From NCBI RefSeq assembly GCF_007641255.1, contig NZ_CP036259.1, forward strand, positions 496,001 through 560,000: 64,000 nucleotides of DNA, written 5' to 3'. Source of the DNA: Sporomusa termitida. Lineage in GTDB: Bacteria > Bacillota > Negativicutes > Sporomusales > Sporomusaceae. The position numbers and the translations under genes were made by a program. The notes under the pieces are model-generated. The model worked only from the letters and a program-made list of their open reading frames with translations, ran no database searches and had not been told where the DNA came from. Below, one piece after another: positions 44,466 to 53,595 of this stretch. Numbering within the stretch: position 1 is the stretch's first letter; each line of letters begins with the position of its first letter.

Positions 44466-44522
44466 GGCTGATCAGAAATCTGAAGGCTAAGGGCGGTATT
44501 AAACCCGCACTTAGTCTTTTTT
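44466..44522 (+). promoter_or_regulatory. Glycyl radical enzyme leader RNA: sulfur-leader motif and attenuator terminator
   Basis: GGCTGA, mini-hairpin TCAG/CTGA with loop AAAT, then AGGCTAAG as the 5' arm of a terminator (GGCTAAG with CTTAGTC, inner GCGG/CCGC) and T7. The 5' GGCTGA can also pair with the 3' arm, which gives a plausible antiterminator. Confidence 0.65.
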
Positions 44523-44556
44523 TATTTAATTCGTGAAAACAAGAAAGGGGAAAATT

Positions 44557-47031
44557 ATGGCATACGCAACTGTTTTATCACCACAGGAACAACGGTTGAG
44601 TGCAGAACTTGCCGGTAATAGCAAAGCTAGTGAGAGGGAAAGGCCATATAAGATTTTTAATTCCTTTAAAGGCGCCCAGCCTAAGATCGATATCGAGCGG
44701 GCCCGGTTTTTTACCGAGTCCTTTAAAGAAACCGCGGGGCAGCCGTTAATTCTGCGCTGGGCCAGGGCGCTTAAGCATATTGCCGAGAATATCACCGTGT
44801 ATATCGATGCTGATCAGCTGCTGGCCGGCCGGGCCGGGTGCCCGGGCCGGTATGGCGTTATTTATCCGGAACTGGACGGCTGCTTTTTGGATAAAATCAC
44901 GGAACTATCCAGCCGCATAGAATCGCCGTTTCAAATTTCTGCGGCCGACAGCCAATATATTGAACAGGTGCTGGCGCCTTACTGGCAGGATAAAACCTTT
45001 TATGACAGTTTGGCCAACTCACTGCCGCCAGATGTTTTAAGAGTAACCTATGACCCTGCCGATCTGTCTAAATCCAGGTATATTGTGAATGAAACAGCAA
45101 CGATGCGATCCGCGCTGCAATGGGTCCATGACTATGAGAAAGTATTAAAAAAGGGCTTTAAAGTTATCAGGCAGGAGGCCCAAAGCCAGCTGGCGGCGCT
45201 TGACCTGTTTGACCCTAAGGACTCTCTGGAAAAGGCCCCTTTTCTGGAAGCCATCGTCCTGGTTGCCGACGCTATTATTATCTGGGCGCAGCGTCACGCG
45301 AAGCTGGCCGCCGGGCTTGCTGAACAAGAAACAGATGCAAGGAGAAAAGACGAGCTGCGGCAAATAGCCGAAATTTGCCAGTGGGTGCCGGAGAACCCGC
45401 CACGTACTTTTTATGAAGCCGTTCAGGCCCAATGGTTTGTGCAAATGTTTTCCCGGTTGGAACAAAAGACCGGTGCCACCATCTCCAACGGCCGCATGGA
45501 TCAGTATCTCTACCCGTTTTATAAACAAGATGTAAGCCAGGGCAGGCTGGACCGCGAAGGGGCAAAAGAACTGCTGGAGTGTATGTGGGTAGGCATGGCG
45601 CAGTATATTGATTTGTATGTCAGCCCGGCCGGCGCCTGCTTTAATGAGGCTTATGCCCACTGGGAAGCGGTCACTATCGGCGGACAGGATGAGAATGGCG
45701 ACGATGCAACTAATGAATTGACCTATTTGTTCCTGGAATCGAAACGGGAATTCCCGATCAACTATCCTGATCTGGCCGCCCGGGTTCACGCCCGTTCCCC
45801 CGAGCGTTATCTCTGGGAGATCGCAGAGACGGTCAAAGAGGGCTCCGGTTTCCCGAAGCTGATCAATGATGAAGAGGTTATTCCGCTGCTTGTCGCCAAA
45901 GGCGCTGATTTCAGCGAGGCCAACACTTACGCGGTCTCAGGCTGCACTGAGGTTAGAATGCCGAACCGGGACACCTACACCAGCCCGTGCGCGTACGTTA
46001 ATATCGCTGCCGCCCTGGAACTGGTCCTGAACAATGGCAAAATGAGACTGTACGGTGATGAACTGTTAACTGTGGCCACAGGCGCGCCGGAGAGTTTTGC
46101 CAGCTGGGAGGAATTCTGGCAGGCCTATATTACCCAACAGACCTACTTGCTCAAACAGGCTTTTAAACAGCAGTATATTGTTAATAAGCTGCGGGAAAAG
46201 CACTTTGCCGCCCCGCTGGGCTCCGCGCTGCATGAGCAGTGCCTGAAAAATTGCAAGGACCTTCATTCAGCCACTATCGAAGATGGCATTGATCTGGGCT
46301 ACTTCGATATTATCGGCTACGGTACGGTAGTCGATTCGCTGGCCGCTATTAAGAAGCTGGTGTATGAAGATAAGCGACTACCCCTGGCTGAGTTGTTAGC
46401 GGCCCTGGCTAATGACTTTCAGGGCTATGAGGCTGCCAGGCAAATGCTGTTAAACGCCCCCCGGTATGGCAATAATGATCCTTATGCCGATTCGATAGCC
46501 AAGAGTATCGATTTAGCCGCCCTGAAATTTACCCACAAATATTCCCGGGCCATTGGCGCCAGCCTTGATGTACGGTATGTGCCGGTTACCTCCCATGTTC
46601 CCTTTGGCAAGGTGGTCGGGGCCACGGCCAACGGCAGAAAAGCCGGCGCAGCTCTTTCTGACGGCTCTTCGGCCTCCCATGGCGCCGATACTAAAGGGCC
46701 GACGGCGGTGCTGATGTCCAATGCGCGCTCCAAGAATCTGGGCTTTAAAGAACGGGCCTCAAGGCTGCTGAATATCAAATTAAGCCCGGCCTGCGTACAG
46801 GGCGAAGCCGGAACCAGCAAAATTACATCTTTTATCCGCAGCTGGTGCGACCTGAAGCTCTGGCATCTGCAGTTTAATATTATCAATAAGGAAACCTTGC
46901 TGGCCGCGCAAAAAGAGCCGGAAAAATACCGGAACCTGCTGGTGCGGGTTGCGGGCTACAGCGCTTATTTTACCGACCTCTCCCCTGATCTGCAGAATGA
47001 TGTTATTGCCAGAACCGAGCACAGCTTGTAG
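44557..47031 (+). CDS. Glycyl radical C-S lyase, isethionate sulfite-lyase type
   Basis: An oxygen-sensitive 824-residue glycyl radical enzyme: the radical Gly800 lies in [14 protein letters not shown] and the thiyl Cys463 in SGCTEVR, with base Glu465. Residues aligned at a constant offset of five with Bilophila IslA (from memory) are Arg184, Gln188, Trp369, Cys463, Glu465, Arg673 and Gly800; IslA Phe682 is Val677 here. IslA splits isethionate into sulfite and acetaldehyde, and HpsG is the relative acting on dihydroxypropanesulfonate. A sulfonate substrate is well supported by the sulfonate transporters on both sides, but which sulfonate is open. ATG 44557 follows AAAGGGG. Confidence 0.82.
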   Translation: MAYATVLSPQEQRLSAELAGNSKASERERPYKIFNSFKGAQPKIDIERARFFTESFKETAGQPLILRWARALKHIAENITVYIDADQLLAGRAGCPGRYGVIYPELDGCFLDKITELSSRIESPFQISAADSQYIEQVLAPYWQDKTFYDSLANSLPPDVLRVTYDPADLSKSRYIVNETATMRSALQWVHDYEKVLKKGFKVIRQEAQSQLAALDLFDPKDSLEKAPFLEAIVLVADAIIIWAQRHAKLAAGLAEQETDARRKDELRQIAEICQWVPENPPRTFYEAVQAQWFVQMFSRLEQKTGATISNGRMDQYLYPFYKQDVSQGRLDREGAKELLECMWVGMAQYIDLYVSPAGACFNEAYAHWEAVTIGGQDENGDDATNELTYLFLESKREFPINYPDLAARVHARSPERYLWEIAETVKEGSGFPKLINDEEVIPLLVAKGADFSEANTYAVSGCTEVRMPNRDTYTSPCAYVNIAAALELVLNNGKMRLYGDELLTVATGAPESFASWEEFWQAYITQQTYLLKQAFKQQYIVNKLREKHFAAPLGSALHEQCLKNCKDLHSATIEDGIDLGYFDIIGYGTVVDSLAAIKKLVYEDKRLPLAELLAALANDFQGYEAARQMLLNAPRYGNNDPYADSIAKSIDLAALKFTHKYSRAIGASLDVRYVPVTSHVPFGKVVGATANGRKAGAALSDGSSASHGADTKGPTAVLMSNARSKNLGFKERASRLLNIKLSPACVQGEAGTSKITSFIRSWCDLKLWHLQFNIINKETLLAAQKEPEKYRNLLVRVAGYSAYFTDLSPDLQNDVIARTEHSL

Positions 47032-47043
47032 GGGGGGACCAGG

Positions 47044-47973
47044 ATGCAGCCTCAGGACAAACGGGCCGGCTATGTTTTTAATATCCAGCAATTCTCGGTA
47101 CATGATGGCCCGGGGATCAGAACAACCGTGTTTCTTAAAGGCTGCCCGCTGCGGTGCCGCTGGTGCAGTAACCCCGAATCCCAACAGCGGCAGCCGGAGC
47201 TTGCTCATAACCGGAGCAAGTGTATTGGCCTTGCCGCCTGTGGGCGGTGTCTCCGGGCTTGTCCCCGCAACGCGCTGCCGGCGGCAAAGAACGGTAAGCC
47301 GGTGGTTGTCAGGGAGGCCTGCCAACAATGCTTTCGCTGTGCAGCGGTATGTCCCACTACGGCGTTACATATTTTCGGCGAGCGAATGAGTGTGGAGGCT
47401 GTTTTAGAAGCGGTAGAACAGGATGACGCATTTTTTTCCCGCTCCGGCGGCGGCTTGACAATTAGCGGCGGCGAGCCTTTAATGCAGCCTGATTTTACAG
47501 TTGCACTCCTGCAGGAAGCCAAACGCCGGCGCATAAATACCGCGCTGGAAACCAGCGGTTATGCTGAGTGGACGGCGCTGGCCCAGGCCAGTAAGTATTT
47601 AAACACGCTTATCTATGATATAAAATGTCTGGATCCAGATAAGCATCGGGAGCAAACCGGGCTGGCCAACGCTGTCATTCTTGAGAATTTCAGCAAGGTG
47701 ACAGAGGCTTTTCCCAGCTTGCCGATTCTTGTCAGAACTCCTGTAATTCCCGGCTTTAATGATACCGAGGCAGCTATTGCGGCCATAACAAATTTTATTA
47801 AGCACAGACGGTCCGATATTGGTTATGAGTTGCTGCCCTATCACCGTTTAGGCCGGCAAAAATACGAATATCTGGGACGCAGCTATCCGCTGGGAAATAT
47901 AAGCTTCACCACAGAACAGCTGGCCTGGCTGGACAGGGTTAAAAATGTTTATGATAACCCGCTTATATCCTGA
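47044..47973 (+). CDS. Glycyl radical enzyme activase (radical SAM)
   Basis: This protein installs the glycyl radical on the enzyme encoded 12 bases upstream, using SAM and a [4Fe-4S] cluster. It has 309 residues, with the radical-SAM motif CPLRCRWC (about 35-42), an inserted domain holding two ferredoxin clusters (CIGLAACGRCLRAC and CQQCFRCAAVC) and LTISGGEPLMQ for SAM binding. The extra clusters are usual in activases of lyase/dehydratase-type GREs, unlike PFL activase. AGGGGGGGACC precedes the ATG. Confidence 0.93.
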   Translation: MQPQDKRAGYVFNIQQFSVHDGPGIRTTVFLKGCPLRCRWCSNPESQQRQPELAHNRSKCIGLAACGRCLRACPRNALPAAKNGKPVVVREACQQCFRCAAVCPTTALHIFGERMSVEAVLEAVEQDDAFFSRSGGGLTISGGEPLMQPDFTVALLQEAKRRRINTALETSGYAEWTALAQASKYLNTLIYDIKCLDPDKHREQTGLANAVILENFSKVTEAFPSLPILVRTPVIPGFNDTEAAIAAITNFIKHRRSDIGYELLPYHRLGRQKYEYLGRSYPLGNISFTTEQLAWLDRVKNVYDNPLIS

Positions 47974-48003
47974 TATTGGCATTGCTGCTGGTAATAATTC
48001 ACA

Positions 48004-48032
48004 TTGACAGGCATGTAAAGGTAATATATACT
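48004..48032 (+). promoter_or_regulatory. Promoter of the second (sulfonate) ABC operon
   Basis: TTGACA (48004-48009), a 17-base spacer and TATACT (48027-48032). The transcript would begin almost at the leader motif. Confidence 0.75.
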
Positions 48033-48045
48033 TAATCTAAATTAT

Positions 48046-48106
48046 GGCTGATCAGAGAACTGAAGGCTAAGAATTCGCGCGAATTCTTAGCCTTCGTTTT
48101 TTTTTT
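48046..48106 (+). promoter_or_regulatory. Sulfonate operon leader RNA: sulfur-leader motif and perfect terminator
   Basis: GGCTGA, mini-hairpin TCAG/CTGA with loop AGAA, then a perfect 16-bp terminator stem (GAAGGCTAAGAATTCG) with a 2-base loop and T10. The first 26 bases match the leader at 44466 at nearly every position. Confidence 0.7.
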
Positions 48107-48113
48107 TACATGA

Positions 48114-48205
48114 TCAGAAAGTATAGCGGTTTCTGATCATAAGTAAGAACGACTAAGGCTTCTGCCGGCGTCCTGCGGGACGTGGCACAAGCCAAGTCTT
48201 TTCTT
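48114..48205 (+). promoter_or_regulatory. Second leader hairpin and terminator, tandem to the first
   Basis: ATGATCAGAAA and TTTCTGATCAT form an 11-bp hairpin around GTATAGCGG. Then GACTAAGGCTT pairs imperfectly with AAGCCAAGTC, followed by TTTTCTT, with an inner GTCC/GGAC stem. It reuses parts of the first leader (TGATCAG, CTAAGGC), so the operon seems to carry two attenuators in series. Confidence 0.5.
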
Positions 48206-48248
48206 ATTTTCAAAGTACAGCTTAATGAGAAAGGGGGAGGGAGCATCA

Positions 48249-49028
48249 ATGAAAAGGTTTACTCTTTGGTTGCAAGAGAATTATCTTGCCTTAGTAGCGC
48301 CGGTGATTCTTTTGGCTGTCTGGGAAGCTGCCGGCCAATTCGGTTTGATCCGGGCCACCCTGTTGCCGCAGCCTTCCGCCATTGCCGTTATGCTGGTCGA
48401 GCTGCTGGCTTCAGGCGAACTAATTATTCATTTAGGGGTCAGTATCCTGCGGGTTGCCGAAGGCTTTATCATTGGGGCCATACTTGGCGTACTGGTGGGT
48501 GTGCAGGTAGCACTGGTAAAGAAACTGCGGATCGCGGTCAGCCTGGTTTTCGGGGTTCTCAGGCCGATTCCGGTGATTGCCTGGATTCCGGTCCTGATTC
48601 TGTGGATGGGGATTGATGAAGGCTCCAAGATAACGGTGATTGCCATCGGCAGCTTCTGGACTGTATTAGTAAGCGTGGTTCAGGGTATTCGCAATGTCGA
48701 TAAAAAATATTTAGAAGTGGCCACAATCCTGGAGAAAGATCAGATAACCCTGTTAACCAAAGTCATTTTACCGGCAGCGCTGCCGGCGATTTTTACCGGG
48801 GTCCGGGTCGGCATCGATGTGGCCTGGCGCAGTGTGGTGGCGGCTGAGCTGATTGCCGCCTCCTCCGGGATTGGGTATATGATTATGTATGCCCGGGAAT
48901 TATCGCAGATTGATGTGGTCTTGGTTGGCGTGCTTTCCATTGGCTTTACCGGCATTATTATTGATCAGCTGCTGCGATTGCTGGAGCAGCGGCTGCTGAG
49001 CTGGAATGTCAATATGCACGAATCATAG
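48249..49028 (+). CDS. Aliphatic sulfonate-type ABC permease (SsuC-like)
   Basis: A 259-residue BPD-type permease with about six helices and an EAA loop in the middle (VATILEKDQITLLTKVILPA). ATG 48249 follows GGGGGAGGGAG. It is the first gene of a long co-directional run (ssuCBA-like, Ntn hydrolase, ligase, OFOR) with gaps of 12 to 100 bases. Confidence 0.9.
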   Translation: MKRFTLWLQENYLALVAPVILLAVWEAAGQFGLIRATLLPQPSAIAVMLVELLASGELIIHLGVSILRVAEGFIIGAILGVLVGVQVALVKKLRIAVSLVFGVLRPIPVIAWIPVLILWMGIDEGSKITVIAIGSFWTVLVSVVQGIRNVDKKYLEVATILEKDQITLLTKVILPAALPAIFTGVRVGIDVAWRSVVAAELIAASSGIGYMIMYARELSQIDVVLVGVLSIGFTGIIIDQLLRLLEQRLLSWNVNMHES

Positions 49029-49040
49029 GAGGTGAGAGGT

Positions 49041-49832
49041 ATGAGTGTAGCTGAGACGGTGCCGCAACCGCTTACCATTGCTAATCTGAATAAAACCTTT
49101 GCTATTGCCGGTAAACAGGTGCCTGTTTTAAAAGACATTAACCTAACGGTAAAACCAGGTGAGTTTATCAGTATTATCGGCCCCAGCGGCTGCGGCAAAA
49201 GTACACTGCTCCGGCTTGTTGTCGGTCTGGAGCAGGGATTTTCCGGCGAAATACGTCTGGGAAAGGACCTGATTGAGGGGCCGGGCGTCAACCGGGGCAT
49301 GGTTTTCCAGGAATCCCGGCTGTATCCCTGGCTAACCGTCGAAGAGAATATCGCTTTTGGCTTGGGAAAAGGACACAGCAATGAGGAGAAAAATCGTATT
49401 GTCCAGGAGCATCTGGATCTGGTAGGCTTAGCCGGTTTCGTGAAAGCATATCCCCATCAGTTGTCAGGCGGCATGCAGCAGCGGGTGAGCATTGCCCGGG
49501 CTTTGGTCAACCGCCCGCAGGTATTGCTCCTGGATGAACCGTTTGGTGCTTTGGATGCCATGACCCGGATTAATATGCAGCAGGAGATTATCCGGATATG
49601 GGAAGCGGAAAAAACGACTATTCTGCTGGTTACCCATGATATCGATGAAGCCATCTTTCTGGGCGACAGGGTTGTGGTAATGTCTAAGCTGCCGGCGACT
49701 GCCAAATCAATCATTCCGGTCGATTTGCCCCGGCCCCGTGACCGCAATAGTTTTGAGTTTGTAAAAATCCGTAAGGCAATCTACTCTGAATTTTTTTCAG
49801 ATGTTGAAGTGCCCTTTGCTTATAGCATCTAA
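49041..49832 (+). CDS. Aliphatic sulfonate-type ABC ATPase (SsuB-like)
   Basis: A 263-residue ATPase with Walker A GPSGCGKSTLL, signature LSGGMQQRVSIARAL and Walker B VLLLDEPFGALD. ATG 49041 follows TAGGAGGTG, 12 bases after the permease stop. It energises sulfonate import; the specificity comes from the neighbouring permease and binding protein. Confidence 0.92.
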   Translation: MSVAETVPQPLTIANLNKTFAIAGKQVPVLKDINLTVKPGEFISIIGPSGCGKSTLLRLVVGLEQGFSGEIRLGKDLIEGPGVNRGMVFQESRLYPWLTVEENIAFGLGKGHSNEEKNRIVQEHLDLVGLAGFVKAYPHQLSGGMQQRVSIARALVNRPQVLLLDEPFGALDAMTRINMQQEIIRIWEAEKTTILLVTHDIDEAIFLGDRVVVMSKLPATAKSIIPVDLPRPRDRNSFEFVKIRKAIYSEFFSDVEVPFAYSI

Positions 49833-49932
49833 ACATTGCCAATTTACTGATAAGGAGGTTAAGGCTTTATATCTATATACACGAGGCTGCAGGTACGGGT
49901 TAGAAAATTATAAGAAATAAGGAGTCGATAGT

Positions 49933-50934
49933 ATGGGGAAGAAAAATATAGTTGTTGCAATGCTAATGGTATTTGTAATTGGCATTTTTGCGGCCGGGTG
50001 CGGCGGCAACGATACGAAGACGGCCGAAGTAGCGAAAAATACGGAAAAACCCAAAGAGATTCACGTTGCTTATCAGAACTCCAGCATAATTATTCTTTTG
50101 GCTAAAGCCAAGGGCTTCTACGAAGAGGAGTTTGCCAAAGACGGGGTCGATGTAAAATATGATCTTTACCTGTCCGGGCCGCCCATGATTGAAGCCTTTG
50201 CCGGCGGCCGGGCCGATTTTGCCCACACCGGTGATATGCCGCCGGTATCAGCCCGGGCTGCCGGCGTGGATATCAAGGTAATCAGCCGGGCCGGCTATAC
50301 ACCGGGCGGGAATGCGCTTTTGACTCGTCCCGATTCCCCGGTTAAGTCTGTTACCGATTTAAAAGGCAAAAAAATTGCCGTGCAGGTTGGTTCCAGCGCC
50401 CACCATTTCCTTATTTTGCTGCTGCAAAAGAACGGACTTAGCGCGAATGATGTCAATATCGTGAACCTGCCGGCAAGTGATCACCAGGCCGCTCTGGAAA
50501 CCCAAAACGTTGATGCCATTGCCACCTGGGAACCCTGGTCGTCTGTTTTGGAGAATGCGAAAGCCGGCAAGATCCTGGAGGATTCCTCCAGCGGGGTCAA
50601 ACGGTATATTGGCGTATTCCTGGCCCGCAATGACTTTGCCAAACAGTATCCGGACTATACCGTACGCATCCTTAAAGCGAACGAAAAAGCCGCTGCATTT
50701 ATGAAAAGCAATCCCGATGAAGCCCTGGAGCTGATTGCCAAAGAGAGCAAGCTGCCGGTATCGGCGATTGCCCGCATTGTAAAAACCTCGGATTGGGATT
50801 CCAAGATTATTCCGGAAGATATTGCCGCTCTCCAGCAGGTAAAAGACTTCCTTAAGGAAACCAAGGTCCTCAAGAAAGATTTTGATATCAATGAATTATT
50901 TGATGACCGCTACTATCAAAAGCTTAAGCAATAA
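49933..50934 (+). CDS. Aliphatic sulfonate-type substrate-binding lipoprotein (SsuA-like)
   Basis: A 333-residue protein with lipobox FAAGC (Cys near 23) and an NMT1/SsuA-type binding domain (HVAYQNSSIIILLAKAKGFY; VQVGSSAHHFLILLLQKNG). It differs clearly from the Tat-lipoprotein binding protein at 40.9 kb, so the two transporters probably have different ligands. It closes the transporter part of the operon. Confidence 0.9.
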   Translation: MGKKNIVVAMLMVFVIGIFAAGCGGNDTKTAEVAKNTEKPKEIHVAYQNSSIIILLAKAKGFYEEEFAKDGVDVKYDLYLSGPPMIEAFAGGRADFAHTGDMPPVSARAAGVDIKVISRAGYTPGGNALLTRPDSPVKSVTDLKGKKIAVQVGSSAHHFLILLLQKNGLSANDVNIVNLPASDHQAALETQNVDAIATWEPWSSVLENAKAGKILEDSSSGVKRYIGVFLARNDFAKQYPDYTVRILKANEKAAAFMKSNPDEALELIAKESKLPVSAIARIVKTSDWDSKIIPEDIAALQQVKDFLKETKVLKKDFDINELFDDRYYQKLKQ

Positions 50935-50982
50935 ATAACCGCAGGGATCGGCAAGTGCTTTCCGTGTCAGGGGATGAGAAAT

Positions 50983-51732
50983 ATGTGTACTTTAGGGGCT
51001 ATAACCGGGAAATATTTGTTTAAAAACCGGGACATGGAGCCAGGAGCCGGTTTGGCTGAAGCTTTGCTGCGTGGTCATGGCCGCTACCGGTATCTCGGGG
51101 TGGCCGGCCACGCCAGCCCGCTGGAGCGTGGTTTAAACAGCGGCATTAACCAGGCCGGGGTAGCTGTTGCTATGACTTTCGCAGATTATACACCACTTAC
51201 TGAGATAATTAAAATCCGGACTCCGCGCGGCGTGCTTGTTGAAGATATCCTGCGGAGTGCCGGTAATCTGGCAGACGCTTTGCGGATCGCCGGCGATTGC
51301 CTGCTAACTACACCGCTGGTCGGCGGGAATATTGTCATTATGACCCCTGCCGGCGGGGCTGTGATTGAGCAGCTTTATCCTAACTATGCGGTTCAGCTTG
51401 TCACGCAGCCTGTTACTGTGCGCACCAACCATTTTCTTAACCTGGCGGTCCCGGGAAAGCTGGCGGTAAACGAACAAAACAGCAAAATTCGTCTTGCCCG
51501 GTGTACACGGCTGTTAGTGTCAGCCGCATTACCGGAACAACCACATACTGAGGGTTTTTCCGTTGCGAGAATAAGCCAGGCACTGGCTAACCATGAAGAA
51601 CCGCATCCTATCTGCCGGCATGGCGGTGACGCCCAGACCGTATCCACTGCCATCTATGATATTGACAACCGGGCAATGCATTACGTGTATGGTAATCCAT
51701 GCGAGCAGCCATTAGCCCACTATACCGTATAG
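50983..51732 (+). CDS. Ntn-type linear amide hydrolase (choloylglycine hydrolase / C45-like)
   Basis: The start at 50983 gives MCTLG. Removal of Met would expose Cys2, the catalytic nucleophile of choloylglycine hydrolase and C45 acyltransferase-like enzymes, and FKNRDM soon after matches that family. TNHFL near 150 is another family landmark. The 249-residue length is short compared with bile salt hydrolases (about 320). These enzymes cleave linear C-N amides such as taurine or glycine conjugates. Behind a sulfonate transporter, an N-acyl-taurine-like substrate is an attractive guess. AGGGGATGAG is the likely RBS. There is no signal peptide, so it is cytosolic. Confidence 0.75.
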   Translation: MCTLGAITGKYLFKNRDMEPGAGLAEALLRGHGRYRYLGVAGHASPLERGLNSGINQAGVAVAMTFADYTPLTEIIKIRTPRGVLVEDILRSAGNLADALRIAGDCLLTTPLVGGNIVIMTPAGGAVIEQLYPNYAVQLVTQPVTVRTNHFLNLAVPGKLAVNEQNSKIRLARCTRLLVSAALPEQPHTEGFSVARISQALANHEEPHPICRHGGDAQTVSTAIYDIDNRAMHYVYGNPCEQPLAHYTV

Positions 51733-51743
51733 GGGAGAGGACT

Positions 51744-53291
51744 ATGAGTTTTGAATCCTTGGCGCAGCTGATTAAACATCGGGCTGTACATGATTGTGAA
51801 CGTCTGTTTGTATCCTCGCCGGAACAGCAGACTGACTTAACCTACGGCGAGTTTTACCAGGCTGCCCGGAAATTCGCGCAGTACTTAGAGCAGCAAGGCT
51901 TACAAAACGGCGCACGCGTAGCGGTGATACTGGATAACGGTGTGGATTGGGTATTGACATTCTGGGGGATTCTTTTGGCCGGCGGAGTTGTCGTTCCGCT
52001 TAATCCCCGGTTCAAACCCTCGGAAAGCGGGGGCTTGCTGGCGCAGGCCGGTGTACAATTGATTATTGCAGACGTCGAGGGGGCAAGGGCATTGCCCCCC
52101 GAACTGTTTGCCGGTTCGGCCAGGCGTTATCAATCAGGGCACGATGGCCGGCAAGAACTGCTTATTGTTACGCTGCCCCAGCCGCACCCCACAACCGTTA
52201 GCGCAGCGGCCGGGTCCGGGCTTGAGGCGGAGGCGCTCCTGCTGTTTACATCAGGCTCAACCGGTGTGCCCAAGGGCGTTGTCCTGACCCATGGCAATTT
52301 ACTGGCTGAGGCTGGCTTTATCCAGCAGGGACATGCGCTAACCGCGCAGGATATCAGTTTGTGCATCCTGCCGTTTTTCCATATTAATGGCTTGGTTATT
52401 ACGCTGATTACGCCTGTGTTTACCGGCGGGCGGGCTATCATACCGCGCCGATTCAGTGCCGGCAGCTTCTGGGGCTGGGTGAACCAGTACCAGGTGACCT
52501 GGTTTAGTGCGGTGCCGACTATTTTGTCAATCCTGCTTTCCCGGGACAAGGCATGCCCTGTTCAGGCACCCAGCCTGCGGTTTGCCCGTTCGGCCTCATC
52601 CTCACTGCCTGTGGCGATTCTGCAGGAATTTGAGCAACGGTACCAGGTACCGGTAATTGAAGCCTATGGCCTGTCCGAAGCCGGCAGCCAGGTGGCAACC
52701 AATCCGCTGCCGCCCGGAGTCAGAAAAGCCGGTTCAGTCGGGCTGGCTGCGGGTAATGAGATGCGGGTCGTGGATGAAAACGGCAATACCGCTGCTGCCG
52801 GGGTGGCAGGCGAGGTTATTCTCCGGGGGGCTAATGTTACGACCGGGTATCTTAACAACCCGGCGGCAAATCAGGAAAGCTTTAAACAGGGCTGGTTCTA
52901 TACCGGCGATTTGGGCTATTTTGATGCAGACGGCTATCTCTTTCTGACCGGCCGGAGAAAAGAATTAATCAACCGGGCCGGGGAAAAGATTTCTCCCCGG
53001 GAGGTAGATGAAGTTCTCTATCAGTTGCCCGGGATTGAGGTGGCAGCGGCAATCGGTGTACCGGACAGCTTGTTCGGCGAGGAAATTGTCGCGTTTATCC
53101 AACTGCGTCCCGGTGCCGAGTTGAGCACCGAAACGGTGCTTGCTCATTGCAAGGCGTATCTGGCCGATTTCAAAGTGCCTAAAAATATTATCTGTATTGA
53201 TGATTTTCCTAAAGGTCCCAACGGGAAAATTCAGCGCCGCAGGTTGGCTGAGCTGCACAGCCGGCTGAATGCCGCCAGGGTAATGGAATGA
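51744..53291 (+). CDS. AMP-forming acyl/aryl-CoA ligase (ANL superfamily)
   Basis: A 515-residue adenylating ligase. The P-loop is LLFTSGSTGVPKGVVLTHG (near 172), A5 is AYGLSEAGS, A7/A8 is YTGDLGYFDADGYLFLTGR, and the C-terminal catalytic lysine lies in GPNGKIQRRRL. It activates a carboxylic acid to its CoA thioester with ATP. The substrate is not evident; neighbours suggest the acid freed by the amide hydrolase or a carbon skeleton from sulfonate breakdown. RBS GGGGAGAGG precedes ATG 51744, 11 bases after the hydrolase stop. Confidence 0.88.
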   Translation: MSFESLAQLIKHRAVHDCERLFVSSPEQQTDLTYGEFYQAARKFAQYLEQQGLQNGARVAVILDNGVDWVLTFWGILLAGGVVVPLNPRFKPSESGGLLAQAGVQLIIADVEGARALPPELFAGSARRYQSGHDGRQELLIVTLPQPHPTTVSAAAGSGLEAEALLLFTSGSTGVPKGVVLTHGNLLAEAGFIQQGHALTAQDISLCILPFFHINGLVITLITPVFTGGRAIIPRRFSAGSFWGWVNQYQVTWFSAVPTILSILLSRDKACPVQAPSLRFARSASSSLPVAILQEFEQRYQVPVIEAYGLSEAGSQVATNPLPPGVRKAGSVGLAAGNEMRVVDENGNTAAAGVAGEVILRGANVTTGYLNNPAANQESFKQGWFYTGDLGYFDADGYLFLTGRRKELINRAGEKISPREVDEVLYQLPGIEVAAAIGVPDSLFGEEIVAFIQLRPGAELSTETVLAHCKAYLADFKVPKNIICIDDFPKGPNGKIQRRRLAELHSRLNAARVME

Positions 53292-53331
53292 TTATCGATA
53301 AAATAGAGCAGAGAAAGGAGCTGCCGGCGTT

Positions 53332-53595
53332 ATGGTAGCTAAATTACAAACAAGCAAATATGATGTCCAGGTTGACGGCCAGGGCTGTAAGGCTTGCGGC
53401 TACTGTCTGGAGGTTTGCCCGAAGAATGTCTTTGATCAGGCTGATTATTTTAATGCGAAAGGCTACCGGCCTGTCCGGGTTAAAGCCGCCGGGGACTGTA
53501 TCGGCTGCCGGCGCTGCTTTTTTGCGTGTCCGGATTTCGCCATTGATGTAAATAAAAAACCGGCCGAGGAGGATTGTCGTGAAAAGAATATTTGA
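53332..53595 (+). CDS. 2-oxoacid:ferredoxin oxidoreductase, delta (ferredoxin) subunit
   Basis: An 87-residue protein with two [4Fe-4S] motifs (CKACGYCLEVCPKN and CIGCRRCFFACPD). It passes electrons from the TPP-bearing core to external ferredoxin. It overlaps the alpha-subunit gene by 17 bases. GAAAGGAG precedes the ATG. Confidence 0.92.
   Translation: MVAKLQTSKYDVQVDGQGCKACGYCLEVCPKNVFDQADYFNAKGYRPVRVKAAGDCIGCRRCFFACPDFAIDVNKKPAEEDCREKNI

Noticed and set aside
51699-51743. Earlier start for the CoA ligase inside the hydrolase gene
   Set aside because: It overlaps the hydrolase coding end and lacks an RBS, whereas ATG 51744 has GGGGAGAGG at normal spacing.
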